NCBI GenBank assembly: GCA_964626755.1 | Contig: CAZVGO010000050.1 | Coordinates: forward strand, 1 to 64,000 | Source: JACDAV01 sp964626755 | GTDB lineage: Bacteria; Chloroflexota; Limnocylindria; Limnocylindrales; CSP1-4 | DNA length: 64,000 nucleotides | Reading direction: 5' to 3' | In this document: positions 58,356 to 64,000 of the stretch, one piece after another | Position numbering within the stretch: position 1 is the stretch's first letter | Layout of the letters: each line of letters starts with the position of its first letter | Position numbers and translations under genes: made by a program | Notes under the pieces: model-generated | What the model saw: the letters and a program-made list of their open reading frames with translations, nothing else | Database searches by the model: none | What the model was told of the DNA's origin: nothing

Positions 58356-59893
58356 CCGACACGACCCCGCGCCAGCGGAGCGGCGGCCGGGCCGGCCGCC
58401 AGGCGCTCCGCCTCAGCCACCAGGTGGAACGCGTGCCGTTCCTCAACCGGACGCTGGCGCCGTTCGAGGTCCTCAACGAAGAGGGCCTGTCGCTCATCGA
58501 GCAGAACGCGGACACGATCCTCGAGGAGGTGGGCCTCGAGTTCCGCGGCGACCCCGAGGCGATCCGGCTGCTCAAGGACGCCGGCGCGGACGTCCAGGGC
58601 GAGCGCGTGCGGTTCCCCCGGGGCATGTGCCGCCAGATCGTCCAGGCGACCGCGCCCAAGGTCTTCACCCAGTACGCGAGGAACCCAGCGAACAGCGTCC
58701 AGATCGGCGGGTCCGCAACGGTCTTTGCCCCGAACTACGGCTCGCCGTTTGTCCGCGACCTCGACAACGGCCGGCGCTACGGGACGCTCGAGGACTTCCG
58801 CAACCTCGTCAAGCTGGCGTACCTCAGCCCGCACCTCCACCACAGCGGCGGGACCGTGTGCGAGCCGGTCGACGTGCCGGTGAACAAGCGCCACCTCGAC
58901 ATGGTCTATGCCCACCTGCGGTTCAGCGACAAGCCGTTCATGGGCTCGGTCACCGCTCCGGAGCGGGCCCGCGACACCGTCGAGCTCGCGAAGCTCGTGT
59001 TCGGCGCGGAGTTCGTCGACCAGAAGGCGGTGGTCCTGAGCCTGATCAACGCGAACTCGCCGCTCGTCTGGGACTCGACGATGCTCGGCTCGCTTCGCGC
59101 CTACGCGGAGGCGAACCAGGCTACGGTTGTGACACCGTTCATCCTCGCCGGGGCGATGGCCCCGGTCACCGCGGCCGCCGTGTGCGCCCAGACGCTCGCG
59201 GAGTCGCTCGGTGGGATGGCGCTCGCCCAGCTCGTCCGGCCCGGTGCGCCGGTCGTCCTCGGCAGCTTCGCCAGCTCGATGTCGATGCAGTCCGGCGCCC
59301 CGACATTCGGGACCCCGGAGCCGGCGATCGTCCTCTTCGCGATGGCCCAGCTCGCCCGCCGGCTCGGGGTCCCGTTCCGGTCCGGCGGCAGCCTGTGCGC
59401 CTCGAAGATCCCCGACGCCCAGGCGGCCTACGAATCGGCGGCGACGCTCTGGCCGACCGTCCTCGCCGGCGTGAACTTCGTGCTCCACGCGGCCGGCTGG
59501 CTCGAGGGTGGGCTCGCCGTCGGCTACGAGAAGTTCATCCTCGACGCGGACCAGTGCGGAATGATGGCGGTGTTCGTGCAGGGCATGGACCTGTCCGAGA
59601 ACGGGCAGGCCCTCGACGCGATCCGCGAGAACGGGCCGGGGCAGCACTTCCTTGGCTCCGCCCACACGCTGGCCAACTTCGAGACCGCGTTCTACCGCTC
59701 CGACTCCGCCGACAACAACAGCTTCGAGCAGTGGCAGGAGGACGGCGCCCTCGACGCGGCGCAGCGAGCGAACAAGATCTGGAAGCGGATGCTCGCCGCG
59801 TACGAGCCGCCGCCGATCGATCCCGGAATCGACGAGGCGCTGCTCGAGTTCATCGCGAAGCGGAAGGCGTCGTTCCCGGACTCGGACGTCTAG
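58352..59893 (+). CDS. MttB-family (trimethylamine/betaine-type) methyltransferase
   Basis: A 513-residue TIM-barrel methyltransferase. LIEQNADTILEEVGLEFRGDPEAIRLLKDAGADVQGERVRFPRGM is the typical start of MttB-superfamily proteins, followed by GGTVCEPVDVPVNKRHLDMVYAHLRFSDKPFMGSV and APVTAAAVCAQTLAESLGGMALAQLVRPGAPVVLGSF, FVLHAAGWLEGGLAVGYEKFILD. There is no in-frame amber codon, so it is a pyrrolysine-free member like the glycine betaine enzyme MtgB. It demethylates a quaternary amine and passes the methyl group to the corrinoid protein. Substrate not determinable from sequence. Confidence 0.9.
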   Translation: MTDTTPRQRSGGRAGRQALRLSHQVERVPFLNRTLAPFEVLNEEGLSLIEQNADTILEEVGLEFRGDPEAIRLLKDAGADVQGERVRFPRGMCRQIVQATAPKVFTQYARNPANSVQIGGSATVFAPNYGSPFVRDLDNGRRYGTLEDFRNLVKLAYLSPHLHHSGGTVCEPVDVPVNKRHLDMVYAHLRFSDKPFMGSVTAPERARDTVELAKLVFGAEFVDQKAVVLSLINANSPLVWDSTMLGSLRAYAEANQATVVTPFILAGAMAPVTAAAVCAQTLAESLGGMALAQLVRPGAPVVLGSFASSMSMQSGAPTFGTPEPAIVLFAMAQLARRLGVPFRSGGSLCASKIPDAQAAYESAATLWPTVLAGVNFVLHAAGWLEGGLAVGYEKFILDADQCGMMAVFVQGMDLSENGQALDAIRENGPGQHFLGSAHTLANFETAFYRSDSADNNSFEQWQEDGALDAAQRANKIWKRMLAAYEPPPIDPGIDEALLEFIAKRKASFPDSDV

Positions 59894-59907
59894 GCGCCGG
59901 GGGGCGA

Positions 59908-60789
59908 GTGATCCCGTTCCGCCGCCGTCGTGCAATTGACCCCGTCGGCCGCGACGGACTCGCCCGCGCGCTCTCCGAGGCGACGTTCGAGCTCCTGCCG
60001 CTGAAGAGCGCGCAGGCCCAATCGGAGTTCATCCCGCACGGCACCTGGGTGTCCGTGACGGCCTCGCCGTCGAAGGGTCTCGCAGCCACGATCGAGCTGG
60101 CGATCGCCCTCGAGGCCCGCGGCTACCGGGCGATCCCTCACCTGTCCGCCCGGATGATCCGGGACAGGACGCACCTGCGCGAGCTCCTTGGCCGGCTGAT
60201 CGACGGCGGCGTCGACAGGGCGTTCGTCGTGGGCGGCGACTCGCCCGAGACCGGCGACTACCCCGACGGCCTGTCGCTCCTCCGCGCCATCGCCGACCTC
60301 GGCGTGGTCCTCTCGAACGTGGGGATCCCGTGCTACCCGGAGGGCCACTCGTTCATCCCCGATGACCGGCTCCTCAAGGCGCTCGTCGACAAGGAGCCGT
60401 TCGCCCACTACATGACTACCCAGCTGTGCTTCGATCCAGGCGCGATCAGGTCGTGGATCGCCGCCCGCCGTGCCGACGGACTGCTGCTGCCGGTCCAGAT
60501 CGGCGTCGCCGGGGCCGTCGAGCCGCACCGGCTCATCGCGGTCAGCGCGAAGATCGGCGTCCGCGACACCGGCCGGTTCCTCATGAAGAACATCGGATTC
60601 GTCGGGCGGCTGCTCCGGTCCGGCGGCTTCTACCGGCCGGACGGCCTTCTCGACCAGCTGGCGCCGCTGTTCGGCGACCCGGTCGCGGACGTCCGGTGGG
60701 TCCACCTCTACACGTTCAACCAGGTCGAGACCACCGACGCCTGGCGGCGCCGCTACCTGGAATCGCTGCTGGCGCGGCAACCAGCCTGA
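59908..60789 (+). CDS. MetF-like methylenetetrahydrofolate reductase family protein
   Basis: A 293-residue TIM-barrel resembling MetF. YRAIPHLSARMIRDRTHLRELLGRLIDGGVDRAFVVGGDSPETG matches the HLTCRD...RGD folate/flavin region in degenerate form, and LLLPVQIGVAGAVEP is another family block. As last gene of the corrinoid operon it could oxidise methyl-tetrahydrofolate to methylene-tetrahydrofolate, completing entry of the methyl group into C1 metabolism. The weak motif match leaves room for another folate reaction. GTG 59908 follows the MttB stop by 14 bases. Confidence 0.8.
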   Translation: MIPFRRRRAIDPVGRDGLARALSEATFELLPLKSAQAQSEFIPHGTWVSVTASPSKGLAATIELAIALEARGYRAIPHLSARMIRDRTHLRELLGRLIDGGVDRAFVVGGDSPETGDYPDGLSLLRAIADLGVVLSNVGIPCYPEGHSFIPDDRLLKALVDKEPFAHYMTTQLCFDPGAIRSWIAARRADGLLLPVQIGVAGAVEPHRLIAVSAKIGVRDTGRFLMKNIGFVGRLLRSGGFYRPDGLLDQLAPLFGDPVADVRWVHLYTFNQVETTDAWRRRYLESLLARQPA

Positions 60790-60848
60790 AAGCGGTGCGC
60801 CGCCGCGCCGGAAGGTCGGGGGAGTGGTGTTCGGGGACGATCGTCCCA

Positions 60849-60878
60849 TTGGGCCAACGCTGGGAGCGCGCCTACGCT
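60849..60878 (+). promoter_or_regulatory. Probable promoter of the GGDEF/HD-GYP gene
   Basis: TTGGGC (60849-60854) and TACGCT (60873-60878) are 18 bases apart; the leader to GTG 60916 would be about 30 bases. A perfect GGGACGATCGTCCC palindrome lies just upstream. Confidence 0.4.
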
Positions 60879-60915
60879 CGCGAGGTCACACGCCCCACGT
60901 GAGGCTTGCCAGGCC

Positions 60916-62742
60916 GTGTTTGGCTCCGAGCCGCGGATCCGGCGCCCGATCCTCTTCATCATCGTATTCGGCGCGTTCCTCGCCCTCGCCGGGATCACCG
61001 CGACGACCCAGGCCGGGATCGTCTCCGCCCACCTGACCGCGGCCACGCTGAACGGCGTGGTCGGGAGCGACGCGGCGACGACCCGGGCGTTCGTCAACTC
61101 GTATGTCCAGCCGCGCTGGTTCGATCCCGGGGTGGTTCTGAGTCCCGTGGAGCGGAGCCGGCTGGAGGCCCAGCTGTCGACGCTCGTCCGCCCGGGCGAG
61201 ATCCTGCGAATCGAGCTCCGCCGCCTGGACGGCACCATCCTCGCCGCGAGCGTTCCGGGGCTGGCCGGGGCATCCGTGTCGCCCAGCGCCGAGTTCACCC
61301 TCGCAGCCGGTGGCGAGCCCCACGTGGAGATCGTCGCCGCGGAGTCGGCCGCGGCCGGGTCCGGTGCGTTCGAGGCGCCGACGCTCCTTCGCGAGTACAT
61401 GCCGCTCATCGCCGAGGGCCGTGTTCGTGGGGTCGTCGCGGCATGGCGCGACGCGGCCCCCATCCTCGCCCGGATCGCCCAGGTCCGCGGGGACGTCGTA
61501 CTCATCACGCTGTCCGCGGCCGTCGTCGCGGCGGCGCTCCTGTTCCTCGTGTTCCGGGCCGCGCAGGCCCGGCTCACCCGGCAGACCGCCGCGCTCGTCG
61601 AAGCGATCCGGCACGATCCGCTGACGGGCACGCTCAACCATGGCGCACTCGTGGGCCACCTCGCCGTCGAGATCGAGAAGTCGAGGGCCGCCGATCGGTC
61701 GCTCGGGATCGCCCTGCTCGACGTCGACAACTTCCGCCTGCTCAACGACAACCACGGGCACCAGGCGGGCGACGACACGCTCCTGGCACTCGTCGACCTG
61801 CTCGCCGCGGAGCTCCCCGCATCGATCGTACGGGGCCGGTACGGCCCGGACGAGTTCCTCCTCATTGCCCCGCCGGAGCTCGTCGCGGAGCTTGGGCCGC
61901 TGGTCGAGCGGGTCCGCAAGGCGCTGGCCGAAGTGAGCCTCCAGTTCGAGGCCACAGAGCGGCTGCCGGTGACGATCAGCGCCGGCCTGAGCACGTACCC
62001 GGAGCACGGTGCATCGGTCACCGCGATCCTGTCGACCGCTGCGCTGGCGCTCGAAGAGGCCAAGGCGAGCGGCGGCGACGCGGTTCGCGTGGCCGGGACC
62101 GCCGAGGCGCGGGCCGACCGCACCGGCTTCGACCTCCTCCAGGGACTCGTGCTCGCGGTGGACACGAAAGACCGCTACACGAAGCGCCACTCGGAGGACG
62201 TCGCCCGCTACGCCGTCTTCCTCGCCGAGCGCCTGGAGCTCGATCCGGAGATCATCCGCTCGATCAGGACCGCCGGGCTGCTCCACGACGTGGGCAAGAT
62301 CGGGATCCCGGACCCGATCCTCCGCAAGCCCGGGCGCCTGACGGCCGAGGAACAGGCCATCGTCCAGCAGCACGTCGCGCTCGGCGACATGATCGTTCGC
62401 GACCTGCCGGACATCGACGTCGTGAGGGCGGGCATCCGCTTCCACCACGAGCGCTGGGACGGAGCCGGCTACCTCGACCGGCTCGAGGGCGAGCTCATCC
62501 CGCTCGTGGCCCGGATCATCGCAGTCGGCGACGTGTTCTCGGCGATGACCACGACGCGACCGTACCGCAAGGCACTCGACGTGCGGGAGGCGCTCAAGAG
62601 GCTCGAGGACGCGGCGGGGACACAGCTCGAGGAGCGGCTCGTCAAGGCGTTCGTCGAGGGCCTGGAGACGGCCCCGAACCCGCCACTCCCCGGGGACGCG
62701 GGCGCTGGCCTGCTGTGGCTGCCGGGGCGGAGGGTCGCGTGA
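60916..62742 (+). CDS. Membrane GGDEF/HD-GYP cyclic-di-GMP protein
   Basis: A 608-residue signalling protein. One N-terminal membrane helix (about residues 11-35), an outside sensor region, a second helix (VLITLSAAVVAAALLFLVF, about residues 195-213), then a GGDEF domain (DPLTGTLNHGALVGHL, DNFRLLNDNHGHQAGDDTL) whose active loop is RYGPDEF, with Pro in place of the second Gly, so diguanylate cyclase activity is doubtful. The C-terminal HD-GYP domain is intact: HSEDVARYA, GLLHDVGKIGIPD and HHERWDGAGY. It probably degrades cyclic-di-GMP. It is coupled to the next gene by a GTGA overlap. Confidence 0.9.
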   Translation: MFGSEPRIRRPILFIIVFGAFLALAGITATTQAGIVSAHLTAATLNGVVGSDAATTRAFVNSYVQPRWFDPGVVLSPVERSRLEAQLSTLVRPGEILRIELRRLDGTILAASVPGLAGASVSPSAEFTLAAGGEPHVEIVAAESAAAGSGAFEAPTLLREYMPLIAEGRVRGVVAAWRDAAPILARIAQVRGDVVLITLSAAVVAAALLFLVFRAAQARLTRQTAALVEAIRHDPLTGTLNHGALVGHLAVEIEKSRAADRSLGIALLDVDNFRLLNDNHGHQAGDDTLLALVDLLAAELPASIVRGRYGPDEFLLIAPPELVAELGPLVERVRKALAEVSLQFEATERLPVTISAGLSTYPEHGASVTAILSTAALALEEAKASGGDAVRVAGTAEARADRTGFDLLQGLVLAVDTKDRYTKRHSEDVARYAVFLAERLELDPEIIRSIRTAGLLHDVGKIGIPDPILRKPGRLTAEEQAIVQQHVALGDMIVRDLPDIDVVRAGIRFHHERWDGAGYLDRLEGELIPLVARIIAVGDVFSAMTTTRPYRKALDVREALKRLEDAAGTQLEERLVKAFVEGLETAPNPPLPGDAGAGLLWLPGRRVA

Positions 62743-63914
62743 CGGCGGGGCGCGGTCGCCGGCTCATCACCGGTTTCATGGCGGTGATCGTGTTCCTGCC
62801 GCTCCAGGCGAGCTCGCTCGCACCGGTGGCACGCGGGGCGCTGCCGATCGACCTCCTGCCGCCGGTCGGGGTCGCGGACACGCTCACGATGGTCCACGAC
62901 CGGGTAGCAGTCGTGCCACCGCCGGGCGTTCTCGGCAACGACCTCGACCTCGACGGCGGCGCGACGGCTGTCCTCGACTCACCGCCGACCCATGGGACCG
63001 TGAACCTGCGGTCGGACGGCGGCTACACGTACACGCCCCACGCGGGCTACGTCGGCACGGACCTGTTCCGCTACCACGCGACCAGCCTGCTGCTGAACTC
63101 GCTCTCGACGCCGGTGACTATCACGGTCACGAACGGGGTTCCGGTTGCGGTCGCCGACGCGTATTCCGCGACGGGTGGTGTGCCTCTCGTGGTCCCTGCG
63201 CCCGGCGTCCTGAAGAACGACGTCGATGCGGACGGTGATGCCCTGACAGCGCAGGTCGTCACCGGGGTGGCTCAAGGAACGCTCATCCTCTCGGCGAACG
63301 GCGCGTTCACCTACACAGCGGCCGCCGGCTTCGCGGGGGCCGACTCCTTCACATACCGCGTTTCGGATGGCGTCGCGTGGTCGCTCCCGGCGGCGGTCGT
63401 GTTGACCGTCTCGCTCCCGCCGCTCCCCACGCGGCCTCCGACACCGGTTCCTACCCCCACCCTCCCGCCGCTCCCGATCCCGACCCCCACCCTCCCGCCG
63501 CTTCCGCTGCCCACGCCCACCCCGGGGACGCGGCCGACACCGACGCCGACCGTTCGCCCGACCCCGACCCCCACCCCGAGCTCGAGCCCGGTCCCGAGCG
63601 ACGCGCGACCGTCGTCCTCAGTGCCGATCGCAGCCGGACCCGGCTCGCCCGGCGGCCCGCCCGGTCCCGCAACCGATCCGTTCGCGCTTCCGTCGGTCCG
63701 AATCGACCCGTTCGACGAGCTGCTCGGCGGGTTCGACGCATTCGGCGCGTTCGTATGGGCCGTCCCGGCGCTCGTGCTGGCCGTGCCCGGGCTGCTCCTG
63801 ATCGTGGCACTCCTCGCGCAGGCCGCGATTGGCGTCATCTGGCTGCCGATGATCCGGCGCCACCTGGCGGGAGTCGGACTCCGCCGCCGCCGGCGCGAAC
63901 CAGTCCGGAGCTGA
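62739..63914 (+). CDS. Surface protein with cadherin-like repeats and membrane anchor
   Basis: A 391-residue secreted protein. A signal helix (GFMAVIVFLPLQASSLA) is followed by two similar modules: PVGVADTLTMVHDRVAVVPPPGVLGNDLDLDG...YTYTPHAGYVGTDLFRYHA and PVAVADAYSATGGVPLVVPAPGVLKNDVDADGDAL...FTYTAAAGFAGADSFTYRV. They match the bacterial Ig/cadherin-tandem repeat pattern (D-x-D-G-D calcium-type loop in NDVDADGD). Then come a long Pro/Thr linker, a Ser/Pro region and one C-terminal membrane helix (VPALVLAVPGLLLIVALLAQAAIG) ending in Arg-rich residues. It is probably exposed on the cell surface; GTGA overlap with the c-di-GMP gene links surface protein and signal. Confidence 0.8.
   Translation: MTAGRGRRLITGFMAVIVFLPLQASSLAPVARGALPIDLLPPVGVADTLTMVHDRVAVVPPPGVLGNDLDLDGGATAVLDSPPTHGTVNLRSDGGYTYTPHAGYVGTDLFRYHATSLLLNSLSTPVTITVTNGVPVAVADAYSATGGVPLVVPAPGVLKNDVDADGDALTAQVVTGVAQGTLILSANGAFTYTAAAGFAGADSFTYRVSDGVAWSLPAAVVLTVSLPPLPTRPPTPVPTPTLPPLPIPTPTLPPLPLPTPTPGTRPTPTPTVRPTPTPTPSSSPVPSDARPSSSVPIAAGPGSPGGPPGPATDPFALPSVRIDPFDELLGGFDAFGAFVWAVPALVLAVPGLLLIVALLAQAAIGVIWLPMIRRHLAGVGLRRRRREPVRS
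63453..63502 (+). repeat. Two 30-base-period Pro/Thr-coding repeats
   Basis: A 20-base unit starting ACCCCCACCC occurs identically at 63453-63472 and 63483-63502. It encodes the PTPTLPPLPI-type linker of the surface protein and probably changes length by slippage. Confidence 0.6.
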
Positions 63915-63926
63915 GCCGGCCGCCCG

Positions 63927-64000
63927 TCAGCTCCCGAGACTTCGAACAGCAAGCGCCGCGTAGAGGGCCGTGCCCAGGGCCATCGGCTCTTCGTCGAAGA
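63927..64000 (-). CDS. C-terminal fragment of an unidentified protein
   Basis: On the minus strand a frame enters from the window edge and ends with TGA at 63927-63929. The visible tail reads FDEEPMALGTALYAALAVRS then LGS. The 12-base gap to the convergent surface-protein stop and the helical tail support a real gene end. The family cannot be named from 24 codons. Confidence 0.5.
   Translation of the reverse strand, partial: FDEEPMALGTALYAALAVRSLGS

Noticed and set aside
58352..59893. Pyrrolysine-dependent trimethylamine methyltransferase
   Set aside because: The gene has no in-frame amber codon, and no pyrrolysine synthesis genes are seen; it is the pyrrolysine-free type.
58229..59935. A 568-codon minus-strand frame opposite the MttB-like gene
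   Set aside because: Composition typical of an antisense shadow; the plus strand has full MttB-family motifs.
63440..63600. Tandem repeat as a separate element
   Set aside because: The repeats are in frame and encode the Pro/Thr linker of the surface protein, so they are part of that gene.

Overview
The window is very GC-rich chromosomal DNA (roughly 70% by eye) with many GTG starts, 4-base start/stop overlaps and few Shine-Dalgarno sites at transcription-unit heads. Instead, about ten transcription units begin with a TANNNT hexamer only 6-11 bases before the start codon, which suggests frequent leaderless mRNAs. With the gene content this fits a high-GC Chloroflexota (Limnocylindria-like) or an actinobacterium-like soil or freshwater lineage; the taxonomic call is inference. 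No rRNA, tRNA, CRISPR array, insertion sequence or prophage was recognised.

Layout. 1-3.3 kb: tail of an unknown gene, a class III CoA-transferase, a FabI-like reductase and a ribokinase. 3.5-6.7 kb: a Fur-family regulator with a zinc/manganese ABC importer, headed by a promoter with an overlapping dyad. 6.8-11 kb: zinc-ribbon membrane protein, AttH/CrtC-like lipoprotein, MMPL/RND transporter. 11.2-16 kb: GAF protein, lysine 2,3-aminomutase and small or membrane proteins. 16.1-24.5 kb: a 1007-residue LuxR-type ATPase, ACT-like protein, SirB1-like protein, tandem rhodanese, an HTH protein with a possible PD-(D/E)XK nuclease domain surrounded by hairpin repeats, and a P1 peptidase. 24.6-34.3 kb: pabB, a pabC-like gene and a coupled unknown, several envelope proteins, a SufT-like protein, cobalamin adenosyltransferase, a Bax-inhibitor-1-like protein and a HAD phosphatase. 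34.3-38.4 kb: a polyamine/iron-type ABC importer. 38.6-48.3 kb: nucleotidyltransferase-like protein, metallophosphoesterase, then APC permease, aldehyde dehydrogenase, a dimethylglycine/sarcosine dehydrogenase-like flavoprotein and both ETF subunits. 48.3-52.8 kb: reductase, MFS exporter, ArsR/AHSA1 pair, hydrolase, PIN protein. 52.8-60.8 kb: IclR regulator and a seven-gene corrinoid methyltransferase operon. 60.9-64 kb: GGDEF/HD-GYP protein, a cadherin-like repeat surface protein and the tail of a further gene.

How it works together. Two blocks point to one-carbon metabolism on methylated amines. The 40-48 kb block can import an amino compound and oxidise N-methyl groups, passing electrons to ETF. 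The 53-61 kb operon encodes a MttB-family methyltransferase without an in-frame stop, its corrinoid protein, a corrinoid:tetrahydrofolate methyltransferase, an ASKHA/2Fe-2S reductive activator, a MetF-like protein and two conserved companions (DUF1638 and a 'virulence factor' family protein). It is divergent from an IclR regulator, and a perfect 19-bp palindrome lies between them. The substrate cannot be read from sequence; a quaternary amine such as a betaine is the working inference.

The most unusual signals are: (i) that regulated corrinoid operon; (ii) a family of 15-base ACGC-N7-GCGT hairpins with a GGTAG flank, six copies in two loci, four of them around or inside the HTH-nuclease-like gene; (iii) widespread leaderless-type promoters; (iv) a lower-GC, hairpin-bearing stretch fused in frame to the DUF1638 gene.
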